From Syntrophomonadaceae bacterium (GTDB taxonomy: Bacteria; Bacillota; Dethiobacteria; DTU022), in NCBI GenBank assembly GCA_003564055.1, contig PWSG01000180.1:1-6305 (forward strand): a stretch of DNA of 6,305 bases. The letters run 5' to 3'. The notes under the pieces were generated by a model. The model made no database searches and was not told where the DNA came from. It saw nothing but the letters and a program-made list of their open reading frames with translations. The translations under genes and the position numbers were made by a program. Position 1 is the stretch's first letter. Each line of letters opens with the position of its first letter. Shown here piece after piece: positions 1 to 5,034 of the stretch.

Positions 1-34
1 AATGGAATTCGCCAGGGAGGCAGTTGAGCAATGA
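1..34 (+). CDS. C-terminal tail of an upstream gene, translationally coupled to the MinD-like ATPase gene
   Basis: Reading from base 2, the codons give MEFAREAVEQ and a TGA stop at 32-34, so the stop overlaps the ATG of the next gene in an ATGA arrangement typical of translational coupling. Only about ten residues are visible, and the first Met is just an internal codon as far as can be told. Related ferredoxin-containing MinD ATPases often occur as two adjacent paralogues, so this may be the end of a sister ATPase, but ten residues cannot prove it. The other two + frames can also be read through here. The ATGA overlap is the main reason for choosing this one. Confidence 0.45.
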   Translation, partial: MEFAREAVEQ

Positions 35-888
35 AAAAACTAACCATCATAAGCGGTAAAGGTGGAACAGGGAAAACTTCTCTTACTGCATCTTTTGCCG
101 CTTTAACGAAAAACAAAGCAATTTTAGTGGACGGTGATGTTGATGCAGCCAACCTCAGCCTGATTACCGGTCCGATTAGGAGCGAAAAATTTGAATTTAG
201 GGCTTCTAAAGTGGCCGAAATTAACCCGCAAAAATGCGAAGATTGCCGTTTATGTTTTGACCTGTGTCGATTTGCTGCCATTTCCGGAGATTATATTGTT
301 GATCCGATTTCTTGTGAGGGATGCGGTTTTTGTTATTATATCTGCCCGCATGATGCGATTAGGATGAGAGAAGAGTTGTCAGGCCACTGGTATATTTCGC
401 AAACTCCTTACGGAATCCTGGTCCATGCCCGCCTGGGTATAGCTGAAGAAAATTCCGGAAAGCTGGTTACGACAATTCGCAACAAGAGTGAGGAGCTGGC
501 GGTGTTGGGTAATAAAGAATATATTATTATTGACGGTCCACCGGGAATTGGCTGCCCGGTTATTGCTTCTCTTTCCGGTGTAGATGCTGCCTTAATTGTT
601 TCAGAGCCATCTGTAACAGGAATTCACGACCTGAAAAGAATACTTGCAGTTTGCCGCCAATTTGATGTGCCGGTAGCAGTATGTATCAACCGTTATGACC
701 TGGGCGAAGAACAATCTGCTATGATTGAAAGTTACTGTCAAAAAGAAAATATTTTTGTTGCCGGAAAAATTTCTTACGATAAAATTTTTATAGAGGCCAT
801 GATCCAGGGGCTTCCGGTCGTGGAATATGCCAATGGAGTGCTGTCGGCACAAATCAGCACAGTATGGAGTGCATTTGCCGGGCTGTAA
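31..888 (+). CDS. MinD-superfamily P-loop ATPase with inserted 2x[4Fe-4S] ferredoxin domain
   Basis: A 285-residue soluble cytoplasmic protein. It begins with a deviant Walker A motif, GKGGTGKT (residues 9-16), including the signature lysine K10 of the MinD/Mrp/NifH class. DGDVDAAN follows at 34-41. A bacterial-type ferredoxin module is inserted at about 62-112: one cluster motif has C69, C72, C75, C79 and the second has C95, C98, C101, C105 followed by Pro, so both [4Fe-4S] sites look intact. The switch II segment IIIDGPPGIGCP lies at 165-176, with D168. This matches the family described as MinD ATPases with an inserted ferredoxin domain (COG1149 type), at the usual length. By analogy with NifH, Mrp and CooC, ATP-driven handling of an Fe-S cluster or metallocofactor is likely, but the client is unknown. 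The ATG has AGGGAGG (14-20) ten bases upstream and overlaps the preceding stop. A DUF134 gene follows. Family call is firm; function is inferred. Confidence 0.93.
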   Translation: MKKLTIISGKGGTGKTSLTASFAALTKNKAILVDGDVDAANLSLITGPIRSEKFEFRASKVAEINPQKCEDCRLCFDLCRFAAISGDYIVDPISCEGCGFCYYICPHDAIRMREELSGHWYISQTPYGILVHARLGIAEENSGKLVTTIRNKSEELAVLGNKEYIIIDGPPGIGCPVIASLSGVDAALIVSEPSVTGIHDLKRILAVCRQFDVPVAVCINRYDLGEEQSAMIESYCQKENIFVAGKISYDKIFIEAMIQGLPVVEYANGVLSAQISTVWSAFAGL

Positions 889-894
889 AAACTA

Positions 895-923
895 TTGTTT
901 TAGGCATTCTTATTTGTTACAAT
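895..923 (+). promoter_or_regulatory. candidate sigma-A promoter for the DUF134 gene
   Basis: TTGTTT at 895-900 and TACAAT at 918-923 are separated by exactly 17 bases. The -10 box matches consensus at 5 of 6 positions and the -35 at only 3 of 6. A start near 930 would leave a leader of about 34 bases with the ribosome binding site AGAGGAG at 948-954. It suggests the DUF134 gene can be transcribed separately from the ATPase gene, although no terminator separates the two and read-through is equally possible. Confidence 0.45.
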
Positions 924-963
924 TAATGCAATCAATTAAATAAACTTAGAGGAGTTTAAAGAT

Positions 964-1341
964 ATGCCGCGACCATTTAAACCCCGGCGGGTTAGTGAAA
1001 TGCCCCGTTATACTTATTTCAAACCGACAGGAGTTCCCATGCCATTGTTGGAAGAAGTAGTGCTAACTATAGATGAGGTCGAAGCACTTCGCTTGAAGGA
1101 TATTGAAAAGCTCGAGCAGCATGAATGTGCAAAGCGAATGAATGTTGCCCAGAGCACCCTGCAGAGAATCCTTGTTTCGGCTCGTGAAAAGCTAACGCTT
1201 GCTATTATTGAAGGAAAAGCCCTGCGTATCCATGGCGGCCCTTATGCTATATCCGGTGAGCGGATCTGCCCCCGCTGCCGCCGTCATAGAAGAGGTAATG
1301 AAGAGCAGAGACGGGAAGATTGCCCGGAATGCGGTGTTTAG
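964..1341 (+). CDS. DUF134 (UPF0251) family predicted DNA-binding protein
   Basis: A 125-residue basic protein. The N-terminal MPRPFKPRRV block is the hallmark start of the DUF134/UPF0251 family. A predicted helix-turn-helix follows at about residues 36-75, where EVEALRLKD and the stretch around AKRMNVAQSTLQRIL resemble sigma-70 region 4-like domains. GKALRIHGGPY at 84-94 is another family feature. The C-terminus has C102-x2-C105 and C120-x2-C123, a likely zinc knuckle or Fe-S ligand set. The start is well fixed by AGAGGAG nine bases upstream. It lies 75 bases after the ferredoxin-ATPase gene. These two families recur together in anaerobes, often near NifX/NafY-type cofactor proteins, so a regulatory role in that metallocluster setting is a reasonable guess. 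Its DNA target and ligand are not known to me. An intrinsic terminator begins 26 bases after the stop. Confidence 0.92.
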   Translation: MPRPFKPRRVSEMPRYTYFKPTGVPMPLLEEVVLTIDEVEALRLKDIEKLEQHECAKRMNVAQSTLQRILVSAREKLTLAIIEGKALRIHGGPYAISGERICPRCRRHRRGNEEQRREDCPECGV

Positions 1342-1366
1342 AAGCAAGATAAGTATGCCCCTCTAC

Positions 1367-1409
1367 AAACCGGGTATTTTCGAAAAGATTAAAATGCCGG
1401 TTTGTTTTT
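1367..1409 (+). terminator. intrinsic terminator after the DUF134 gene
   Basis: AAACCGG (1367-1373) pairs with CCGGTTT (1397-1403). After a small GT/G internal loop, ATTTT (1376-1380) pairs with AAAAT (1391-1395), leaving a ten-base loop. The stem runs straight into GTTTTTA and further T-rich sequence. This ends the ATPase-DUF134 transcription unit and separates it from rarD. Confidence 0.85.
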
Positions 1410-1442
1410 ATATATTTTTAAGCAGTATAAAACTCTTTAATC

Positions 1443-1460
1443 ATGATCATAATTAATTAT
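1443..1460. repeat. overlapping AT-rich palindromes upstream of rarD
   Basis: ATGATCAT (1443-1450) is a perfect palindrome. It overlaps by two bases the perfect 12-base palindrome ATAATTAATTAT (1449-1460), which is followed by six T residues. They lie about 80 bases before the rarD start, in the only gene-free stretch ahead of it (1410-1536). They could be a regulator site, but AT-rich sequence makes such palindromes by chance and no convincing promoter is visible beside them. Confidence 0.3.
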
Positions 1461-1526
1461 TTTTTTCTTGCCAGGTAACTTTAAAAGTAATAAGCTGTAT
1501 GTATTGATAAGCTAATTACTATTTTT

Positions 1527-1530
1527 GGAG
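1527..1530 (+). promoter_or_regulatory. ribosome binding site fixing the rarD start
   Basis: GGAG lies six bases before the ATG at 1537. An in-frame TTG at 1525 overlaps this site and has no purine-rich motif of its own at a suitable distance. The ATG is therefore the better start, giving 316 residues. Confidence 0.7.
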
Positions 1531-1536
1531 TTGTTT

Positions 1537-2487
1537 ATGGATCTATCAGCAAAAAGCACTGAACGCGAAAGAGCGGGGATGTTGTACGGAACTGCATCAT
1601 TTATACTTTGGGGTTTGCTCCCGCTGTACTGGAAACTTCTTCAGGCCGTGCCCTCTATTGAGCTTCTTGCTCACCGTATCTTTTGGTCTTTTATTGTCAT
1701 GGTCATTGTTGTACTTGTTACAGGTGGATGGAAAAAAATAGTTTCATCTGTCGGCGACAAAAAAAAATTGTTGTTGATGTTTTTTTGCGGCGTATTAATA
1801 AGCGGTAACTGGTTTGTTTATATTATGGCCGTCAATACCGACCAGGTTATAGCAGCCAGCATGGGTTATTTCATTAATCCCCTCGTTGTGGTTCTGCTGG
1901 GAGTAATTGTTTTAAAAGAGGTTTTGAATCGCTGGCAGCTGACTGCAATAATTCTTGCTGCCATAGGGGTGCTTATTGTTTCTTTGCAATATGGGAAGAT
2001 ACCCTGGATAGCACTTGTCCTGGCAGGCAGTTTTGCGCTCTACGGGTTGATTAAAAAGATGATTAAAATAGATCCGGTTACAGGTTTAACCCTGGAGACA
2101 CTCTTCGTTATGCCAGCTGCTTTTCTTTTCATTCTTAATCTAGAATCAGGTGGTGGTGGTGCTATGGGCAGTTCATCACTTCTAACCAGCTTATTTTTAA
2201 TTGGCACGGGTGTAATTACCTCGGCACCCTTATTGCTATATGCCAAAGGCATTGAAAACACGACTTTTTCGATGATAGGTTTTCTTCAGTATATTGCCCC
2301 TTCAATGAAGCTGTTTCTAGGGGTGATTGTCTTTAATGAATATTTTTCTTTTTATCATTTTCTGAGTTTTAGTTTTATCTGGGCAGGTCTTGTTATTTTT
2401 ACCCTGGCCAATGTAGGCGTATTAAAAGCGCCGTATTCTGTAGCAGTTGGCCAGGAAGAGAAAAATGAAGCTCCTCGAGGGGCTTAA
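1537..2487 (+). CDS. rarD: RarD-type EamA/DMT superfamily membrane transporter
   Basis: A 316-residue integral membrane protein with about ten predicted hydrophobic segments, the normal plan for RarD (TIGR00688-like) members of the drug/metabolite transporter superfamily. RarD landmarks appear in order: LWGLLPLYWKLL (24-35), HRIFWS (46-51), NWFVYIMAVN (91-100), MGYFINPLVVVLLG (109-122) ending in KE at 127-128, TSAPLLLYAKGI (228-239) and GFLQYIAPSMKLFLGV (248-263). Members are annotated as chloramphenicol-sensitivity proteins, but the natural substrate is generally unestablished, so substrate should be left open. Residues 1-13 and about 297-316 are polar cytoplasmic-type tails. The gene stands alone: a strong terminator precedes it and the B12-uptake leader follows. 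A run of nine A (1759-1767) and one of seven T (1780-1786) lie close together inside the gene, with the frame intact. Confidence 0.9.
   Translation: MDLSAKSTERERAGMLYGTASFILWGLLPLYWKLLQAVPSIELLAHRIFWSFIVMVIVVLVTGGWKKIVSSVGDKKKLLLMFFCGVLISGNWFVYIMAVNTDQVIAASMGYFINPLVVVLLGVIVLKEVLNRWQLTAIILAAIGVLIVSLQYGKIPWIALVLAGSFALYGLIKKMIKIDPVTGLTLETLFVMPAAFLFILNLESGGGGAMGSSSLLTSLFLIGTGVITSAPLLLYAKGIENTTFSMIGFLQYIAPSMKLFLGVIVFNEYFSFYHFLSFSFIWAGLVIFTLANVGVLKAPYSVAVGQEEKNEAPRGA
2468..2485. terminator. weak hairpin over the rarD stop codon
   Basis: AAGCTCC (2468-2474) pairs with GGGGCTT (2479-2485) around a TCGA loop, seven pairs with one G-U. It ends at the first base of the rarD stop codon and is followed by AAATATTAT rather than a clean U-tract. 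On the other strand it is followed by ATTTTTC. It may be a weak or bidirectional terminator. No better rarD terminator was found. Confidence 0.3.
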
Positions 2488-2529
2488 ATATTATCAGGAA
2501 TTATTTCAGAGGGCAAGCTTTATTAGTCG

Positions 2530-2558
2530 AACCTGGTTTATAAGACATAAATGAGGTT
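2530..2558. other. unexplained 12-bp imperfect hairpin upstream of the B12 operon promoter
   Basis: AACCTGGTTTAT (2530-2541) can pair with ATAAATGAGGTT (2547-2558) around an AAGAC loop. Ten pairs are Watson-Crick, one is a G-U wobble and one is a G-G mismatch. No U-tract follows on either strand, so it is not an obvious intrinsic terminator. It sits between rarD and the promoter at 2584 and might protect the rarD 3' end or be a protein-binding site. The role is unknown. Confidence 0.35.
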
Positions 2559-2583
2559 ACAGCCTTAAAGTATGCCTTGCAGT

Positions 2584-2612
2584 TAGACAAGCTTTGTCTG
2601 CCGTGCTATAAT
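2584..2612 (+). promoter_or_regulatory. strong sigma-A promoter of the cobalamin-uptake operon
   Basis: TAGACA (2584-2589, 5 of 6 to consensus) and a perfect TATAAT (2607-2612) are spaced by 17 bases. TG at 2604-2605 completes an extended -10 element. Transcription should begin near 2619, about 18 bases before the riboswitch aptamer, which is the expected layout for a leader-controlled operon. Confidence 0.85.
2585..2599. promoter_or_regulatory. inverted repeat overlapping the -35 box, candidate operator
   Basis: AGACAA-GCT-TTGTCT is a perfect six-base inverted repeat with a three-base centre. It covers most of the -35 box and enters the spacer of the B12-operon promoter. A bound dimeric regulator would block RNA polymerase. 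No regulator can be assigned, and chance cannot be excluded for so short a repeat. Confidence 0.4.
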
Positions 2613-2636
2613 ATCTGCGACAGTAAGATAAGAGTT

Positions 2637-2789
2637 AATCAGGTGTCAATAGACTGAATAGGGAAGCCGGTGAAATCCCGGCGCGGTCCCGCCACTGTAA
2701 GTGGGAGGCATCTCCTTGAGAGCCACTGGTTTAAATAACCGGGAAGGCAGGGGATGCAAGTGAACACGAGCCAGGAGACCTGCCTGATT
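2637..2789 (+). promoter_or_regulatory. cobalamin riboswitch aptamer
   Basis: This matches the cobalamin riboswitch (Rfam RF00174 class) along its whole length. The closing helix P1 is AATCAGG (2637-2643) with CCTGATT (2783-2789). GGGAA is followed by a hairpin in which GCCGG (2666-2670) pairs with CCGGC (2678-2682). The conserved CCCGCCACTGTAA is at 2688-2700. GCATCTCC (2708-2715) can pair with GGGGATGC (2750-2757), enclosing the conserved GCCACTGG and CGGGAAGGC segments. The perfect B12 box GCCAGGAGACCTGCC is at 2770-2784. It should sense adenosylcobalamin or a related cobalamin in the nascent leader RNA. The full core and downstream terminator point to transcriptional repression by the ligand. 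Which cobalamin form is preferred cannot be read here. Confidence 0.96.
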
Positions 2790-2793
2790 GCGC

Positions 2794-2834
2794 GCTTGAC
2801 CCCTTCGGGTGAAAGGGTAAGGCGGGGTAAAAGC
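2794..2834 (+). promoter_or_regulatory. candidate antiterminator of the riboswitch expression platform
   Basis: ACCCC (2799-2803) pairs with GGGGT (2824-2828). The helix can extend through TT (2796-2797) with AA (2829-2830) and GC (2794-2795) with GC (2833-2834), using a G bulge and an AA bulge. This pairing consumes bases 2829-2834, the 5' foot of the terminator stem, so the two folds exclude each other. A smaller hairpin, ACCC-CTTC-GGGT (2799-2810), competes with this helix and could act as the kissing-loop partner when cobalamin is bound. Pairing is seen; the switching role is inferred. Confidence 0.5.
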
Positions 2835-2858
2835 CACGTTTTACCGCGTGGTTTTTTT
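2829..2858 (+). terminator. riboswitch-controlled intrinsic terminator
   Basis: CCACG (2834-2838) pairs with CGTGG (2847-2851), extended by a G-U pair and three A-U pairs into the T-run. The loop is eight bases, and the run of seven T is at 2852-2858. It lies 39 bases after the aptamer and 56 bases before the first gene's start codon, as expected for a cobalamin OFF switch. An alternative hairpin, GGTAAAA (2826-2832) with TTTTACC (2839-2845), overlaps it. Confidence 0.85.
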
Positions 2859-2899
2859 ACGGGCAAAAAATGAAACTGGTCACTTTATTTACACTTTAG

Positions 2900-2907
2900 A
2901 AGGAGAG
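2900..2907 (+). promoter_or_regulatory. ribosome binding site for the TTG-started lipoprotein gene
   Basis: AAGGAGAG, preceded by AG, is a near-perfect Shine-Dalgarno sequence. Its GGAG core ends nine bases before the TTG at 2915. No ATG lies at a suitable distance; the next in-frame ATG, at 2936, would remove the basic start of the signal peptide. This supports the TTG start. Confidence 0.85.
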
Positions 2908-2914
2908 ATTCAGG

Positions 2915-3892
2915 TTGAGGCAAAAGTTGTTTTTTATGGGTTTAATGGTTGGTGCTTTTATATTATTTGTCGGAGGCTGCGGTCCGTATGAATCGGTAGT
3001 CGAAGAGGACGAGGAAGCTCTAGAGATGGAAGCACCTGTGCCTGTTGAAACCGGTGATTCTGACGGAGTGATTATAGTTACCGATCAGATGGGGCGAGAG
3101 GTTGTGATCGAAGAAGTTCCACAGCGGATCATATCACTTTCCCCGAGTAATACAGAAGTGGCATTTGCTCTCGGCCTGGGAGACAGGATCGTCGGAGTAA
3201 CAGAATATTGCAATTACCCACCGGAAGCACTGGAAAAAAATCACGTTGGCGGATTTTCTACGCCGAGCATAGAGAAGATAGTTGAATTGGGGCCTGACCT
3301 GATTCTTGCCTCGACAATTCATGAAGAAGAAGTGCTGCGTTTGGAGGATCTTGGAATTTCTGTGCTGGTTATAGAGTCATCAACCCTGATAGAGCTTTAC
3401 ACCAGTATTTCGCTGGCAGCAGAAATTACAGGCGTTTCCGTTAATGGCGAGCAGTTGATTGCTTCAATACAGCAGCGCATTGGGGTTGTTGAAGCTGCCG
3501 TGGCTGCTGTTTCGGAAGAAGAGCAAGTACATGTTTTTTATGAAGTATATTCAGATCCACTGATGAGTGCCGGTAGCAGGGCTTTTATTAATGAAATTAT
3601 TACCCTGGCCGGGGGTATTAACATTTTTGGTGATATAGAGGAAAACTATCCCCAGATTAGCGCTGAGGTTGTTGCCGAGAAGCAGCCTGATATAATTCTC
3701 TTTCCTGACTACCATGGTACTGCGGAAACAGTTATAGATGATATGGCCGGTCGTCCCGGTTGGGAAAGCGTTCCCGCTGTTCAGAACGAAAAAGTATTTG
3801 CTATAAACGATGACAGCTTTGCCAGACCCGGTCCGCGGGTGGTTGAAGCAGTGGAAGAGGCTGCAGAAATCTTTTATCCGGAACTGTTTTAA
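2915..3892 (+). CDS. btuF: corrinoid ABC transporter substrate-binding lipoprotein (BtuF-like)
   Basis: A 325-residue exported lipoprotein of the periplasmic binding protein 2 (BtuF/FhuD/FepB) family. Residues 1-21 are a signal peptide with a basic start (MRQK) and hydrophobic core. FVGGC ends at C22, the predicted lipidated cysteine, so it should be tethered to the outer face of the membrane. Residues about 26-51 form an acidic linker. The binding fold starts near VTDQMGREV (55-63), followed by RIISLSPSNTEVAFALG (71-87) and GVTEYCNYP (94-102), strongly BtuF-like. The C-lobe ends with GRPGWESVPAVQ (279-290) and ARPGPR (303-308). Sequence alone cannot fully separate cobalamin from heme or siderophore binders. 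The cobalamin riboswitch directly upstream makes cobalamin or another corrinoid the likely ligand. It is first in the F-C-D operon, 41 bases before the permease gene. Confidence 0.92.
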   Translation: MRQKLFFMGLMVGAFILFVGGCGPYESVVEEDEEALEMEAPVPVETGDSDGVIIVTDQMGREVVIEEVPQRIISLSPSNTEVAFALGLGDRIVGVTEYCNYPPEALEKNHVGGFSTPSIEKIVELGPDLILASTIHEEEVLRLEDLGISVLVIESSTLIELYTSISLAAEITGVSVNGEQLIASIQQRIGVVEAAVAAVSEEEQVHVFYEVYSDPLMSAGSRAFINEIITLAGGINIFGDIEENYPQISAEVVAEKQPDIILFPDYHGTAETVIDDMAGRPGWESVPAVQNEKVFAINDDSFARPGPRVVEAVEEAAEIFYPELF

Positions 3893-3923
3893 AAAAGGAA
3901 GCAGTATTCAGAAACCGGAATCC

Positions 3924-3929
3924 AGAAGG
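3924..3929 (+). promoter_or_regulatory. ribosome binding site supporting a TTG start for the permease gene
   Basis: AGAAGG ends four bases before the TTG at 3934. The alternative ATG at 3985 is preceded only by weak AAAGCGAAAGCG. The TTG is preferred, though its close spacing leaves the start less certain than in the neighbouring genes. Confidence 0.5.
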
Positions 3930-3933
3930 CAGG

Positions 3934-5028
3934 TTGATTGAAACGGGTAATCTTTTACCGTATAAAAAGCTAAAAGCGAAAGCGATGACCAGGCCGCTAT
4001 TTATGGCTGCCCTTTTTATACTTCTTTTTTTTTCTATAGTTGCAGCCATGATTTGGGGAGCGGTAGAAATATCCTGGCGTGATGTTTTTGTGATCCTTGC
4101 TGATACGCTCCCTTTTTATGAATCTGTGGCCGGTACGGAAATAACACAGGTTTACAGGGATATTCTCCTGCAGATCCGTGTGCCGCGCGTTTTACTGGCG
4201 GCAGCGGTAGGCAGTTCGCTGGCCGTGGCCGGCGCTGTGTTTCAGGGCCTGTTCCGCAACCCCATGGCTGACCCTTACGTGATCGGTATTTCTTCCGGGG
4301 CTGCACTGGGTGCTGTATTTGCCATGCTCAGCGGTTTCAGCCTGGTCCTGGGCGGTTTTGGTGCGGTGCCTCTTTTTGCTTTTGGCGGTGGAGTTACCAC
4401 GATGCTGCTAGTTTACAGTATGGCCCGGGTTGGCAGGGCCGTGCCTGTGATGACCCTTCTATTAGCAGGCATTGCTGTCAGTGCTTTTCTCTCGGCCCTG
4501 GTTTCATTATTAACCTATTTTGCCGGGGAAAGGCTGCACATGGTGGTCTTCTGGATGATGGGTGGCCTGGGTGGAGCGACCTGGCAGCAGGTTAAAGTTA
4601 TGGTTCCCTATGCCCTGGCCGGTTACATTTGTGTTAGCTTTTTTTCACGTGAGCTAAATGCCATGCTTCTGGGCGAGGAAACGGCCGGCCATCTTGGAGT
4701 TAACACAGAAAGGGTTAAAAAAATACTGCTGGTCGGCGCTTCACTACTGGTAGCGGCAGCAGTATCAACGAGCGGTATTATCGGATTTGTCGGGCTGGTT
4801 GTCCCCCATTTTGTTCGACTGGTGGCCGGCCCCGATCACAGGTTTCTGATTCCGGCTTCGGCTCTGCTGGGCGGTTCTTTGCTGATTGCTACCGATACCC
4901 TGGCCCGCATAGTAATTGCGCCTTCAGAGTTACCGGTAGGCATTATTACAGCAATGATTGGTGCACCCGTGTTTATCTATCTCTTGAAAAAGCGCCGGAA
5001 ATTAAGTTACTTTGGTGGAGGTGGTTAG
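3934..5028 (+). CDS. btuC: corrinoid ABC transporter permease (BtuC/FecCD family)
   Basis: A 364-residue, strongly hydrophobic protein with about ten membrane helices, the membrane half of a type II importer; it would work as a homodimer. FecCD/BtuC signatures are plain: IRVPRVLLAAAVG (81-93), VAGAVFQGLFRNPMADPY (98-115) and GISSGAALGA (118-127). GEETAGHLGVN (248-258) is the cytoplasmic coupling region that contacts the ATPase. GFVGLVVPHFVR (284-295) and ELPVGIITAMIGAPVF (332-347) precede a basic tail. If translation began at the ATG at 3985 the protein would lose 17 polar residues and no membrane segment, so function would not depend on the choice. The glycine-rich end (FGGGG) is encoded by the sequence that also supplies the ribosome binding site of the next gene. 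The cobalamin assignment rests on the riboswitch and operon, since the permease family also carries heme and siderophores. Confidence 0.92.
   Translation: MIETGNLLPYKKLKAKAMTRPLFMAALFILLFFSIVAAMIWGAVEISWRDVFVILADTLPFYESVAGTEITQVYRDILLQIRVPRVLLAAAVGSSLAVAGAVFQGLFRNPMADPYVIGISSGAALGAVFAMLSGFSLVLGGFGAVPLFAFGGGVTTMLLVYSMARVGRAVPVMTLLLAGIAVSAFLSALVSLLTYFAGERLHMVVFWMMGGLGGATWQQVKVMVPYALAGYICVSFFSRELNAMLLGEETAGHLGVNTERVKKILLVGASLLVAAAVSTSGIIGFVGLVVPHFVRLVAGPDHRFLIPASALLGGSLLIATDTLARIVIAPSELPVGIITAMIGAPVFIYLLKKRRKLSYFGGGG
5017..5024 (+). promoter_or_regulatory. ribosome binding site of the ATPase gene inside the permease end
   Basis: GGAGGTGG lies ten bases before the ATG at 5035 and encodes part of the permease's terminal glycine run. 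The permease stop is only six bases before that ATG, so translation of the two genes is probably coupled. Confidence 0.75.
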
Positions 5029-5034
5029 AACCAG

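Noticed and set aside
1199..1456. Plus-strand frame overlapping the DUF134 gene
   Set aside because: It is a shifted reading of the DUF134 3' end that runs through its terminator. It has no credible ribosome binding site and no recognisable protein features.
1468..1496. Promoter for rarD from TTGCCA (1468-1473) with TAAGCT (1491-1496)
   Set aside because: Spacing is 17 bases, but the -10 matches consensus at only three of six positions, which is too weak to annotate. The true rarD promoter is unidentified.
1525..1536. TTG at 1525 as the rarD start
   Set aside because: The TTG overlaps the GGAG site that serves the ATG at 1537, and it has no Shine-Dalgarno of its own.
2149..2160. Four tandem GGT units in rarD
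   Set aside because: This is only 12 bases, coding four glycines in a loop between membrane segments. It is too short to call a variable repeat.
2639..2866. Two overlapping minus-strand reading frames (2639-2866 and 2646-2837)
   Set aside because: They lie antisense to the cobalamin riboswitch and terminator, whose structured GC-rich sequence fully explains the region. The translations resemble no protein family.
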